DNA of 64,000 nucleotides from an uncultured Streptococcus sp. Its GTDB lineage: Bacteria > Bacillota > Bacilli > Lactobacillales > Streptococcaceae. This document shows positions 27,661-40,540 of this stretch, one piece after another. The position numbers and the translations under genes were made by a program. A model generated the notes under the pieces. It was not told the DNA's origin. It made no database searches and saw nothing but the letters and a program-made list of their open reading frames with translations. Within the stretch, counting starts at the first letter, position 1. Every line of letters starts with the position of its first letter. Location: positions 372,001-436,000 of the forward strand of contig NZ_CABFMF010000011.1 in assembly GCF_901875575.1 (NCBI RefSeq), in the 5' to 3' direction.

Positions 27661-27820
27661 AGAGTCTGAGATAAAAGTCTAACCTTAAATATAAAAAGCG
27701 AACAAAACTAGTTATCTGATACTCAGAATTCTGTCTTGTTCGTTTTTTTGTCTAATCTATTGATTTTAAAAAATTATAATAAAGAATTCCTAAAATCAAA
27801 ATCTTTTTATCCCAGGCTCT
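27661..27820. mobile_element. Small inverted-repeat element (RUP-like MITE)
   Basis: Ends are imperfect inverted repeats of about 20 bases: AGAGTCTGAGATAAAAGTCT at the left, and the complement of AGAGCCTGGGATAAAAAGAT at the right. The 160-base interior has no ORF and a nested hairpin AGCGAACAA/TTGTTCGT followed by TTTTTTT. The layout fits pneumococcal RUP elements, which IS630-type transposases can move, though it is longer than the roughly 107-base standard. Confidence 0.6.
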
Positions 27821-27827
27821 TCTTGTT

Positions 27828-27841
27828 TAAAACTACTTTCA
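27828..27841. promoter_or_regulatory. nan operator upstream of the esterase gene
   Basis: TAAAACTACTTTCA, 92 bases before the -10 (TACAGT at 27920). The 15-mer TAAAACTACTTTCAG is identical to the copy before nanE at 32674. A weaker second element lies at about 27867, 53 bases before the -10. Confidence 0.7.
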
Positions 27842-27896
27842 GTAGCTTTTTCTATAATCAAAGGAGTTAAAATCACTTTCTATTTACTTTTATTTC

Positions 27897-27925
27897 TTGC
27901 ATTGCTTTCTTAGTTATGCTACAGT
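27897..27925 (+). promoter_or_regulatory. Promoter of the CE7 esterase gene
   Basis: -35 TTGCAT (27897-27902), 17-base spacer, -10 TACAGT (27920-27925). Confidence 0.55.
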
Positions 27926-27960
27926 TGTGGTAGCGATTACAAAATTAAAAGGAGCATATT

Positions 27961-28941
27961 ATGAAAAATCCAGCTTTGTTAGAGGAAATGAAGACTTATC
28001 TTGGACGAGATGAGGTTCCTGAGGACTTTGATGCTTTCTGGAATGAAGAATTGAAAAATGTATTAGCCCTTCCTGAATATCAGCTAGAGGAACAAGATTT
28101 TCACATTCCCCATGTCAAGTGCTATGAGCTAAGTTTTAAAGGTACTAATGAAGGTCAAGTTTATGCGCGCCTAGTCCTTCCAAAGACTGAAGAAAAAGTT
28201 CCTGTGATTTTCCATTTCCATGGCTATATGGGTCGTGGTTGGGATTGGACAGATATGCTGGCCTTTACTGTAGCTGGTTATGGTGTTGTGTCTATGGATG
28301 TGCGAGGTCAATCAGGTTATTCTCAAGATGGTTTGCGCTCACCTCTGGGAAATACTGTGAAAGGGCACATTATCAGGGGCGCAGTGGAAGGACGAGACCA
28401 GCTCTTTTATAAGGATGTTTATCTGGATACTTACCAGTTGGTTGAAATCATTGCTAGTCTATCTCAAGTCGATGAGAAGAGACTTTCTAGCTATGGTGCT
28501 TCGCAAGGTGGAGCACTAGCCTTGGTTGCTGCAGCACTCAACCCTCGTATTGAACGAACAGTAGCTATCTATCCATTCTTGTCAGATTTTAGACGTGTTC
28601 TAGAAATTGGTAATACTAGCGAAGCCTATGATGAATTATTTCGATACTTTAAGTTTCACGATCCTTTCCATGAGACAGAAGAAGAAATTATGGCAACCCT
28701 TGCCTATATCGATGTGAAAAATCTTGCCCATCGTATCAAGGGTGAGGTCAAGATGATTACAGGTTTGGATGATGATGTTTGCTATCCTATTACCCAGTTT
28801 GCGATTTACAACCGCCTGACCTGCGATAAGTCCTATCGCATCATGCCTGAGTATGCCCACGAAGCCATGAATGTCTTTGTCAATGACCAAGTCTACAACT
28901 GGCTATGTGGAAGTGAAATTCCTTTTAAATATATGAAATAA
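27961..28941 (+). CDS. Acetyl xylan esterase / CE7 family deacetylase
   Basis: 326 residues, alpha/beta hydrolase of carbohydrate esterase family 7. Nucleophile Ser in SYGASQGGAL (about 179-188), RGQSG near 116, catalytic Asp in TGLDDDVCYP near 263, and His in YAHEAMN near 300. Removes acetyl groups from sugars; family members also act on cephalosporin C. No signal peptide, so it acts inside the cell. It carries a nan-type operator at the same promoter spacing as the sialic acid genes, suggesting it deacetylates host glycan or sialic acid derivatives; that is inference. Ribosome site AAAGGAGCATATT. Confidence 0.88.
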   Translation: MKNPALLEEMKTYLGRDEVPEDFDAFWNEELKNVLALPEYQLEEQDFHIPHVKCYELSFKGTNEGQVYARLVLPKTEEKVPVIFHFHGYMGRGWDWTDMLAFTVAGYGVVSMDVRGQSGYSQDGLRSPLGNTVKGHIIRGAVEGRDQLFYKDVYLDTYQLVEIIASLSQVDEKRLSSYGASQGGALALVAAALNPRIERTVAIYPFLSDFRRVLEIGNTSEAYDELFRYFKFHDPFHETEEEIMATLAYIDVKNLAHRIKGEVKMITGLDDDVCYPITQFAIYNRLTCDKSYRIMPEYAHEAMNVFVNDQVYNWLCGSEIPFKYMK

Positions 28942-29041
28942 TTATTGAGAGATTCTTATTGTACAGCCTCAAAAAGTTAGATATTTTAGTCTAGCTTTTT
29001 GGATTTAGTGCAATAGAGTTCACTCTTTTTATTTCAAAAAC

Positions 29042-29055
29042 AGAAAGTACTTTCA
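29042..29055. promoter_or_regulatory. nan operator upstream of nanA
   Basis: AGAAAGTACTTTCA, with perfect palindromic core GAAAGTACTTTC, 93 bases before the -10 (TATAAT at 29135). Second element TGAAAGAAAAATCTA at 29082, 40 bases downstream and 53 before the -10. The 390 bases between the esterase and nanA hold this operator pair, the promoter and a cre site, and no other gene. Confidence 0.7.
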
Positions 29056-29134
29056 GAAATATTAAAATATCAAAATATCTCTGAAAGAAAAATCTATTCT
29101 ATGATAAGTCCGATATAAAACAATAACTTTATTG

Positions 29135-29140
29135 TATAAT
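29135..29140 (+). promoter_or_regulatory. -10 box of the nanA promoter
   Basis: TATAAT with no clear -35 box, as expected for an activator-dependent promoter. Confidence 0.55.
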
Positions 29141-29199
29141 AAAGGAAAAGTCACTAGGAAAGGAGTAAAATAGCTACTGTTTGCCATTCAGATAGCTAG

Positions 29200-32565
<3,366 letters not shown>

Positions 32566-32606
32566 TTTTTGCTTAATTAAATAATCATTATCATTCACAA
32601 CGAAAA

Positions 32607-32636
32607 GATGGCAAGTTTAATTCTTGCTGTCTTTTT
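32607..32636 (+). terminator. Terminator of nanA
   Basis: TGGCAAG/CTTGCTG stem with 7-base loop and TTTTT. Confidence 0.8.
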
Positions 32637-32673
32637 AATTTCGTTCATCTCTTTTATAGTAAAATTAAAATTC

Positions 32674-32687
32674 TAAAACTACTTTCA
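32674..32687. promoter_or_regulatory. nan operator upstream of nanE
   Basis: TAAAACTACTTTCA, 93 bases before the -10 at 32767. Second element TGAAACTGCAATCTA at 32714, 40 bases downstream and 53 before the -10. Confidence 0.75.
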
Positions 32688-32743
32688 GGCTGATCTGTTC
32701 AATAAAATACTATTGAAACTGCAATCTATCATATAACAAAGTA

Positions 32744-32772
32744 TTGAAAGCGCTTTTAAAATGAGGTATAAT
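32744..32772 (+). promoter_or_regulatory. nanE promoter overlapping a cre site
   Basis: -35 TTGAAA (32744-32749), 17-base spacer, -10 TATAAT (32767-32772). TTGAAAGCGCTTTTAA at 32744-32759 matches cre, so CcpA would cover the -35 box. Confidence 0.75.
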
Positions 32773-32806
32773 AAACTCATAAAAACAAAGAAAAGGAGGA
32801 GATAGG

Positions 32807-33505
32807 ATGCCACAAATTAGCAAAGAAGCTTTGATTGAACAAATTAAAGATGGAATCATCGTTTCTTGTCAGGCCCTTCCTCACGAACCGCTTTATACAG
32901 AAGCGGGAGGAGTCATCCCCTTGCTGGTCAAAGCGGCTGAGCAAGGTGGAGCAGTCGGTATCAGAGCCAATAGTGTTCGTGATATCAAAGAAATTAAGGA
33001 AGTAACTAAACTTCCAATTATAGGGATTATCAAACGAGATTATCCACCACAAGAACCCTTCATCACTGCTACTATGAAAGAAGTTGATGAACTAGCTGAA
33101 CTCGACATTGAGGTAATTGCTCTGGATTGTACAAAGCGCGAACGCTATGATGGTCTAGAAATTCAAGAATTTATTCGTCAGGTTAAAGAGAAGTATCCGA
33201 ACCAGCTATTGATGGCTGATACAAGTACCTTTGAAGAAGGTATAGCAGCAGTTGAAGCAGGAATTGATTTTGTAGGTACTACTTTATCAGGATATACATC
33301 TTATAGTCCAAAGGTGGATGGTCCAGACTTTGAACTAATTAAAAAGCTCTGTGAAGCAGGAGTTGATGTAATAGCTGAAGGAAAAATTCATACACCAGAA
33401 CAAGCTAAGCAAATCCATGAATATGGAGTTCGAGGCATTGTTGTAGGTGGAGCTATCACTAGACCAAAAGAGATTACAGAACGTTTTGTTGCCGGACTCA
33501 AGTAA
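32807..33505 (+). CDS. nanE: N-acetylmannosamine-6-phosphate 2-epimerase NanE
   Basis: 232 residues, TIM-barrel epimerase converting ManNAc-6-P to GlcNAc-6-P. Visible: [13 protein letters not shown] near 17, [10 protein letters not shown] near 50, [10 protein letters not shown] near 72 with catalytic Lys, [12 protein letters not shown] near 105, and [10 protein letters not shown] near the end. Ribosome site AAAAGGAGGAGATAGG. First gene of the nanE-satABC unit. Confidence 0.96.
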   Translation: MPQISKEALIEQIKDGIIVSCQALPHEPLYTEAGGVIPLLVKAAEQGGAVGIRANSVRDIKEIKEVTKLPIIGIIKRDYPPQEPFITATMKEVDELAELDIEVIALDCTKRERYDGLEIQEFIRQVKEKYPNQLLMADTSTFEEGIAAVEAGIDFVGTTLSGYTSYSPKVDGPDFELIKKLCEAGVDVIAEGKIHTPEQAKQIHEYGVRGIVVGGAITRPKEITERFVAGLK

Positions 33506-33599
33506 CACAATCTCAAAACAGAGGAGAGTGGTAGATGCGTCAAAACAAATGAAAACGTATATAATGTCAATTACTCACTATCCCATATGGATACGCTAA

Positions 33600-34946
<1,347 letters not shown>

Positions 34947-34967
34947 TAAGCACTAAGTCAGATTGAG

Positions 34968-35020
34968 TCCTCCCTTTTCCCTGTACATAGCCCATGTAAG
35001 AAAAGGGAGGCTTTTATTTT
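34968..35020 (+). terminator. Intra-operon terminator-like hairpin between satA and satB
   Basis: CCTCCCTTTT/AAAAGGGAGG stem with a loop containing TGTACAT/ATGTA, then CTTTTATTTT. Likely partial termination or 3'-end protection of satA mRNA. Confidence 0.7.
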
Positions 35021-35028
35021 AAAAGCAT

Positions 35029-35109
35029 GGGACTGTCGTATGAAAATTAAAATGAAGTTCTTACATAAGTTGAGTTTGAAAAATTTCATTTTGATTTTAA
35101 AACAGTCCA
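35029..35109. repeat. Imperfect palindromic element between satA and satB
   Basis: GGACTGT at the left and ACAGTCC at the right, extended inward by AAAATTAAAATGAA / TTCATTTTGATTTT. About 80 bases, AT-rich, no ORF. Looks like a MITE or a very long hairpin. Confidence 0.5.
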
Positions 35110-35151
35110 AAATATCAAAAAACTATTCTATTTGAAAGAGAGGTGCCGACT

Positions 35152-36039
35152 GTGAAAGTTAACAAAATTCGTATGAGGGAAACAGTTATTTCCTATGCTT
35201 TCCTAGCACCAGTGTTATTCTTCTTTGTCATCTTTGTATTGGCTCCTATGATTATGGGATTCATTACAAGTTTCTTTAACTACTCTATGACTAAATTTGA
35301 GTTTGTAGGTTTGGATAACTATATTCGTATGTTTAAAGATCCAGTCTTTACAAAATCATTGATTAATACAGTTATTTTGGTTATAGGATCTGTACCAGTT
35401 GTTGTACTATTCTCACTTTTCGTGGCATCTCAAACCTATCATCAAAATGCCATTGCTAGATCTTTCTATCGTTTTGTCTTCTTCCTACCAGTTGTAACAG
35501 GTAGTGTTGCCGTTACGGTAGTTTGGAAATGGATCTACGATCCACTATCAGGGATTTTGAACTTTGTCCTTAAGTCAAGTCATATTATCAGTCAAAATAT
35601 TTCTTGGTTGGGTGATAAAAACTGGGCTTTGATGGCGATTATGATTATCCTTTTGACAACGTCTGTTGGTCAACCGATTATCCTTTATATCGCTGCCATG
35701 GGTAATATCGACAATTCATTAGTCGAAGCAGCGCGTGTTGATGGTGCGACTGAGCTACAAGTTTTCTGGAAGATTAAATGGCCAAGCCTCCTTCCAACAA
35801 CACTTTACATCGCTATTATTACAACAATTAACTCATTCCAATGTTTCGCCTTGATTCAGCTTTTGACTTCAGGTGGTCCAAACTACTCAACAAGTACCTT
35901 GATGTACTATCTCTACGAAAAAGCCTTCCAATTGACAGAGTATGGATATGCCAACACAATCGGTGTATTCCTAGCGGTTATGATTGCTATCGTCAGCTTT
36001 GTTCAATTTAAAGTGCTTGGAAACGATGTAGAATACTAA
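35152..36039 (+). CDS. satB: Sialic acid ABC transporter permease SatB
   Basis: 295 residues, six transmembrane segments, binding-protein-dependent permease. EAA loop EAARVDGATELQVFWKIKWP at about 196-215. GTG start at 35152 has GAGAGG eight bases upstream; another GTG at 35143 is in frame but too close to it. Followed by satC after 15 bases. Confidence 0.9.
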   Translation: MKVNKIRMRETVISYAFLAPVLFFFVIFVLAPMIMGFITSFFNYSMTKFEFVGLDNYIRMFKDPVFTKSLINTVILVIGSVPVVVLFSLFVASQTYHQNAIARSFYRFVFFLPVVTGSVAVTVVWKWIYDPLSGILNFVLKSSHIISQNISWLGDKNWALMAIMIILLTTSVGQPIILYIAAMGNIDNSLVEAARVDGATELQVFWKIKWPSLLPTTLYIAIITTINSFQCFALIQLLTSGGPNYSTSTLMYYLYEKAFQLTEYGYANTIGVFLAVMIAIVSFVQFKVLGNDVEY

Positions 36040-36054
36040 CGAAAGGAGACAGCT

Positions 36055-36894
36055 ATGCAATCTACACAAAAGAAACCCTTAACAGCTTTCACTGTTATTT
36101 CAACTATTATCTTGCTCTTGTTGACTGTGCTGTTCATCTTTCCATTCTACTGGATCTTGACAGGTGCCTTTAAATCTCAGCCAGATACAATCGTAATTCC
36201 ACCACAATGGTTCCCTAAAATGCCAACCATGGAAAACTTCCAACAACTTATGGTGCAAAACCCTGCTTTGCAGTGGATGTGGAACTCAGTGTTCATCTCA
36301 CTTGTAACCATGTTTTTAGTCTGTGCAACCTCTTCTCTAGCAGGTTATGTACTAGCTAAAAAACGTTTCTATGGTCAACGCATTCTCTTTGCAATCTTTA
36401 TTGCAGCCATGGCACTTCCAAAGCAAGTTGTTCTTGTACCTTTGGTACGTATTGTCAACTTTATGGGAATTCATGACACTCTCTGGGCAGTTATCTTGCC
36501 ATTAATCGGATGGCCATTTGGGGTCTTCCTCATGAAACAATTTAGTGAAAATATCCCAACAGAGTTGCTTGAATCAGCTAAAATTGATGGTTGTGGTGAG
36601 ATTCGTACTTTCTGGAGCGTAGCCTTCCCAATTGTGAAACCAGGGTTTGCGGCTCTTGCAATCTTTACCTTCATCAATACATGGAACGACTACTTCATGC
36701 AGTTGGTTATGTTGACTTCACGTAACAATTTGACTATTTCACTTGGGGTTGCGACCATGCAGGCCGAAATGGCAACCAACTATGGTTTAATCATGGCAGG
36801 TGCCGCTCTTGCAGCCGTGCCAATCGTAACAGTCTTCTTAGTCTTCCAAAAATCCTTCACACAAGGTATCACTATGGGAGCTGTTAAAGGATAA
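36055..36894 (+). CDS. satC: Sialic acid ABC transporter permease SatC
   Basis: 279 residues, six transmembrane segments, MalG-type permease. EAA loop ESAKIDGCGEIRTFWSVAFP at about 178-197. Ribosome site GAAAGGAGACAGCT. No ATPase gene is present in the locus, so the importer must borrow a shared sugar ATPase (MsmK in streptococci). Confidence 0.92.
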   Translation: MQSTQKKPLTAFTVISTIILLLLTVLFIFPFYWILTGAFKSQPDTIVIPPQWFPKMPTMENFQQLMVQNPALQWMWNSVFISLVTMFLVCATSSLAGYVLAKKRFYGQRILFAIFIAAMALPKQVVLVPLVRIVNFMGIHDTLWAVILPLIGWPFGVFLMKQFSENIPTELLESAKIDGCGEIRTFWSVAFPIVKPGFAALAIFTFINTWNDYFMQLVMLTSRNNLTISLGVATMQAEMATNYGLIMAGAALAAVPIVTVFLVFQKSFTQGITMGAVKG

Positions 36895-36946
36895 GAAACG
36901 ATTTCTTTCACAGTATAAATTTGCTATTGCTAGCATGATCTAAAAA

Positions 36947-36989
36947 CCTCCGACAGTGAATGACACTGTTGGAGGTGTTAGTTTTAATC
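36947..36989 (+). terminator. Hairpin after satC
   Basis: Twelve-pair stem CCTCCGACAGTG/CACTGTTGGAGG (one G-T pair), loop AATGA, then TGTTAGTTTT. Weak T run, so it may be partial. Confidence 0.7.
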
Positions 36990-37019
36990 GCTTAATGACG
37001 ATTTTTAAAGGAGAAAATA

Positions 37020-37472
37020 ATGATTTTTGACGATTTAAAAAATATTAGCTTTTATAAAGGAATCCATCCAAATCTTGACAAGGCAATTGATTATCTTTAT
37101 GAACATCGTAAAGATTCGTTCGAATTAGGAAAATATGATATTGATGGAGATAAGGTCTTTCTAGTTGTTCAAGAAAATGTCCTAAATAAAGTTGAAAATG
37201 ATCAATTTGAACATCACAAGAACTATGCTGACTTGCATTTGTTGGTAGAAGGGCATGAATATTCGAGCTACGGTTCACGTATCAAAGATGAAGCAGTAGC
37301 TTTTGACGAAGCAAGTGACATTGGTTTTGTCCATTGTCATGAACAGTATCCCCTATTGTTAGGTTATCACAATTTTGCGATTTTCTTCCCAGGAGAGCCA
37401 CATCAACCAAATGGTTATGCAGGTATGGAAGATCAAGTTCGTAAATATCTCTTTAAAATTTTGATTGATTAA
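37020..37472 (+). CDS. YhcH/YjgK/YiaL family protein (probable sialic acid anomerase)
   Basis: 150 residues, cupin-like double-stranded beta-helix. The family is tied to sialic acid operons and family members (NanQ) speed conversion of alpha- to beta-Neu5Ac. Visible metal-site residues EHHKNYADLHLLVEG near 62-76 and FFPGEPHQPN near 121-130. Ribosome site AAAGGAGAAAATA. Confidence 0.85.
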   Translation: MIFDDLKNISFYKGIHPNLDKAIDYLYEHRKDSFELGKYDIDGDKVFLVVQENVLNKVENDQFEHHKNYADLHLLVEGHEYSSYGSRIKDEAVAFDEASDIGFVHCHEQYPLLLGYHNFAIFFPGEPHQPNGYAGMEDQVRKYLFKILID

Positions 37473-37604
37473 AAATAATAAGAACTGTTTTTTTGTAAAG
37501 CTTTTATAATGCTCTACCATGAAATTGATCTTTGTGAGGTAGAGAGATGAGGTCTTATTGTCACTATGTTTGTTCAGAGCAATGATCGTCTAAACTTTTA
37601 AAAT

Positions 37605-37820
37605 ATGAGAATGAAGGTACTTTTAATTTTTTTATTGAATATGTTAGCTTGGACAGTGCTTGCAATGATAATCCGTGGAGGGCTAGATGGATTTAATGAG
37701 CATACTTGGAGTACTATTTTAATTGTTTCGCTGTCCGGGATATATATAGATTATATGTCCATAGATAAAAATAGAAAAAAGTCCAAAAGAAAAAATAGAT
37801 TTGTTCATGGTAGAGACTGA
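37605..37820 (+). CDS. Hypothetical small membrane protein
   Basis: 71 residues: two hydrophobic segments (about 3-22 and 37-50), then a basic tail (KKSKRKNR). No recognised family and no strong ribosome site; ATG at 37605 or 37611. Lies between the anomerase and DUF624 genes in the nan locus. Confidence 0.45.
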   Translation: MRMKVLLIFLLNMLAWTVLAMIIRGGLDGFNEHTWSTILIVSLSGIYIDYMSIDKNRKKSKRKNRFVHGRD

Positions 37821-37879
37821 TGAAAGCTTTACTGACAAAAAGAAAACAGTTTACAAAGAAAAATGATGGAGGAGCAAAC

Positions 37880-38524
37880 ATGTCACAAAAAGGAAGAAGT
37901 CTCATAAAGGCTGCATTTGATACAGATAATTTTCTAATGCGAATTAGTGAGAAGGTTTTAGATATTGTAACAGTCAATCTTCTCTTTGTAGTAACTTGTT
38001 TGCCTATTGTTACGATTGGAGTAGCTAAGATTAGCCTTTACGAGACAATTTTTGAGATAAAGAAAAGTAGACGTGTTCCAGTTTTTAGAACCTATCTAAG
38101 AGTTTTCAGGCAAAATATAAAGCTGGGTTTTCAATTGGGTCTTTTAGAGTTGAGCGTTGTCTTACTAAGCCTGTCTGACCTTTATCTCTTCTGGGGACAA
38201 ACAGCTCTTCCTTTTCAATTAGTTAAAGCTATTTGTTTAGGTATTCTAATTTTCCTTACCATTGTGATGTTGGCTAGTTATCCTATCGCTGCACGTTATG
38301 ATTTATCTTGGAAGGAAGTTCTTCAAAAAGGATTGATTTTAGCAAGTCTAAACTTTCCATGGTTCTTCCTGATGTTGATCATTCTTTTACTAATCATTAT
38401 GGTTCTCTATCTATCAGCCTTTACCCTTCTATTGGGAGGATCCGCTTTTATTCTCTTTGGTTTTGGACTTCTTGCTTTTTTACAAGTAGGAGTGATGGAA
38501 AAGCTATTTGCTAAGTATGAGTAA
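37880..38524 (+). CDS. DUF624 (YesL-like) membrane protein
   Basis: 214 residues, about five transmembrane segments. Starts MSQKGRSLIKAAFDTDN and has VNLLFVVTCLPIVTIGVAK near 35-53, typical of DUF624/YesL proteins found beside carbohydrate ABC importers. Role unknown. The ATG at 37880 has GGAGGAGCAAAC before it; a start at 37820 would add 20 basic residues. Confidence 0.75.
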   Translation: MSQKGRSLIKAAFDTDNFLMRISEKVLDIVTVNLLFVVTCLPIVTIGVAKISLYETIFEIKKSRRVPVFRTYLRVFRQNIKLGFQLGLLELSVVLLSLSDLYLFWGQTALPFQLVKAICLGILIFLTIVMLASYPIAARYDLSWKEVLQKGLILASLNFPWFFLMLIILLLIIMVLYLSAFTLLLGGSAFILFGFGLLAFLQVGVMEKLFAKYE

Positions 38525-38540
38525 GGGTTGCAATTATTTC

Positions 38541-38554
38541 TGAAACTACTTTCA
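38541..38554. promoter_or_regulatory. nan operator upstream of the lyase gene
   Basis: TGAAACTACTTTCA, the most symmetrical of the CTAC copies (TGAAA-N4-TTTCA), 94 bases before the -10. Second element AGAAACTAAAATCTA at 38582, 53 before the -10. Confidence 0.75.
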
Positions 38555-38611
38555 AATGCTCCAAATGCTATTCTATAAGCAAGAAACTAAAATCTAAGTG
38601 CCTATAAGATA

Positions 38612-38640
38612 TTGAAAGCCTTTTCGGTAAAGTGTATACT
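38612..38640 (+). promoter_or_regulatory. Promoter of the lyase-kinase operon
   Basis: -35 TTGAAA (38612-38617), 17-base spacer, -10 TATACT (38635-38640). ATTGAAAGCCTTTTCGG is a degenerate cre. Confidence 0.75.
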
Positions 38641-38698
38641 TAAATAGTAAAGAAAGAATCTGCTTTAGCAGAAAATAAAAAATAATAGGAGAAAATCT

Positions 38699-39616
38699 AT
38701 GTCAGATTTGAAAAAATACGAAGGTGTCATTCCAGCCTTCTACGCATGTTATGATGATCAAGGAGAAGTGAGTCCAGAACGTACGCGTGCCTTGGTTCAA
38801 TACTTCATTGATAAAGGTGTTCAAGGTCTTTATGTTAATGGTTCTTCTGGTGAATGTATCTACCAAAGCGTTGAAGACCGCAAATTGATTTTGGAAGAAG
38901 TTATGGCAGTTGCTAAAGGCAAATTGACGATTATTGCTCACGTAGCTTGTAACAATACTAAAGATAGTATGGAGCTCGCTCGTCACGCAGAAAGCTTGGG
39001 AGTAGATGCCATTGCCACTATTCCTCCAATTTACTTCCGTTTGCCTGAATATTCAGTTGCTAAATATTGGAATGATATCAGCTCTGCTGCACCAAATACA
39101 GACTATGTTATCTACAACATCCCTCAATTAGCCGGTGTTGCTTTGACACCAAGTCTTTACACTGAAATGTTGAAAAACCCACGTGTTATCGGTGTTAAGA
39201 ATTCATCTATGGCAGTTCAAGATATCCAAACTTTTGTTAGCCTTGGTGGAGAAGACCACATCGTCTTTAACGGTCCAGATGAGCAGTTTTTAGGTGGCCG
39301 TCTAATGGGTGCCAAAGCTGGTATTGGTGGTACATATGGAGCGATGCCAGAACTCTTCTTGAAACTCAACCAATTGATTGCAGACAAAGATTTGGAAACT
39401 GCGCGTGAATTGCAATATGCAATCAATGCGATTATCGGTAAATTAACTTCTGCACATGGTAATATGTACTGCGTTATTAAAGAAGTATTAAAAATCAATG
39501 AAGGGCTTAACATCGGATCTGTTCGTTCTCCATTAACACCAGTTACTGAAGAAGATCGTCCAGTTGTAGAAGCAGCAGCGCAATTAATTCGTGAAACTAA
39601 GGAGCGCTTCCTCTAA
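38699..39616 (+). CDS. N-acetylneuraminate lyase
   Basis: 305 residues, DapA/NPL-type aldolase splitting Neu5Ac to ManNAc and pyruvate. NGSSGE near 48 binds pyruvate carboxylate; Schiff-base Lys in GVKNSSMAV near 166; YNIPQLAGV with catalytic Tyr near 141. Usually called nanA or nanL in enterics; no symbol is given to avoid confusion with the sialidase. Ribosome site AATAGGAGAAAATCT. Co-transcribed with the ROK kinase. Confidence 0.93.
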   Translation: MSDLKKYEGVIPAFYACYDDQGEVSPERTRALVQYFIDKGVQGLYVNGSSGECIYQSVEDRKLILEEVMAVAKGKLTIIAHVACNNTKDSMELARHAESLGVDAIATIPPIYFRLPEYSVAKYWNDISSAAPNTDYVIYNIPQLAGVALTPSLYTEMLKNPRVIGVKNSSMAVQDIQTFVSLGGEDHIVFNGPDEQFLGGRLMGAKAGIGGTYGAMPELFLKLNQLIADKDLETARELQYAINAIIGKLTSAHGNMYCVIKEVLKINEGLNIGSVRSPLTPVTEEDRPVVEAAAQLIRETKERFL

Positions 39617-39633
39617 TCCAAAAGGAGGTATAT

Positions 39634-40518
39634 ATGACACACTACGTTGCAATTGATATCGGTGGAACTAATATCAAATATGGTTTAATCGACCAAGAAG
39701 GCCAACTTGTTGAATCGCATGAAATGCCAACTGAGGCCTATAAGGGTGGTCCACACATTTTACAAAAGACCAAAGATATTGTAGCCAGCTATTTAGAAAA
39801 AGGTTCTGTAGCAGGGGTAGCCATTTCTTCAGCGGGAATGGTGGATCCGGATAAAGGGGAGATCTTCTATGCAGGCCCTCAAATTCCTAACTATGCTGGA
39901 ACTCAGTTTAAAAAAGAAGTTGAGACTACCTTTGAAATCCCTTGTGAGATTGAAAATGACGTCAACTGTGCAGGTCTTGCTGAAGCTGTATCTGGCTCAG
40001 GTAAGGGAGCAAGTGTGACGGTCTGCTTGACAATCGGAACAGGTATCGGTGGATGCTTGATTATGGATGGTAAGGTCTTCCATGGATTTAGCAATTCAGC
40101 TTGTGAAGTTGGATATATGCATATGCAGGATGGAGCATTCCAAGATTTAGCTTCTACAACAGCTTTAGTGAAATATGTAGCTGAGGCACATGGAGAAGAA
40201 GTTGATCAGTGGAATGGTCGACGCATCTTCAAAGAAGCTACTGAAGGGAACAAGCTTTGTATGGAAGGTATTGACCGCATGGTAGACTATCTTGGAAAAG
40301 GATTAGCTAATATCTGCTATGTTGCCAATCCAGAAGTAGTTATTCTAGGTGGCGGAATTATGGGACAGGAAGCGATTCTGAAACCAAAAATTCGTGCAGC
40401 TTTGAAAGAAGCCTTGGTACCAAGTTTGGCTGAGAAAACAAGATTAGAATTCGCCCAGCATCAAAATACTGCAGGTATGTTGGGAGCCTACTATCATTTT
40501 AAAACAAAACAATCCTAG
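39634..40518 (+). CDS. ROK family sugar kinase (probable N-acetylmannosamine kinase)
   Basis: 294 residues. ATP motif DIGGTNIKYGLID near 8; ENDVNCAGLAEA near 108; GTGIGGCLIMDGKVFHG near 134 with ROK-type motif; C-terminal VVILGGGIMGQE near 234. The context predicts phosphorylation of ManNAc to feed NanE. The zinc-binding CxCG motif of ROK repressors is absent, and there is no N-terminal HTH, so this is an enzyme. Its stop lies in the shared terminator. Confidence 0.88.
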   Translation: MTHYVAIDIGGTNIKYGLIDQEGQLVESHEMPTEAYKGGPHILQKTKDIVASYLEKGSVAGVAISSAGMVDPDKGEIFYAGPQIPNYAGTQFKKEVETTFEIPCEIENDVNCAGLAEAVSGSGKGASVTVCLTIGTGIGGCLIMDGKVFHGFSNSACEVGYMHMQDGAFQDLASTTALVKYVAEAHGEEVDQWNGRRIFKEATEGNKLCMEGIDRMVDYLGKGLANICYVANPEVVILGGGIMGQEAILKPKIRAALKEALVPSLAEKTRLEFAQHQNTAGMLGAYYHFKTKQS

Positions 40519-40540
40519 TTTGGCTAAGCCAAACTAGGAT
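40512..40540. terminator. Bidirectional terminator between kinase and rpiR genes
   Basis: Perfect 13-bp stem ATCCTAGTTTGGC/GCCAAACTAGGAT with loop TAA. Both convergent genes end inside it: the kinase TAG at 40516-40518 and the rpiR TAG at 40536-40534. Confidence 0.85.

Noticed and set aside
35143..35151. GTG at 35143 as satB start
   Set aside because: It overlaps the Shine-Dalgarno GAGAGG; the GTG at 35152 has proper spacing.
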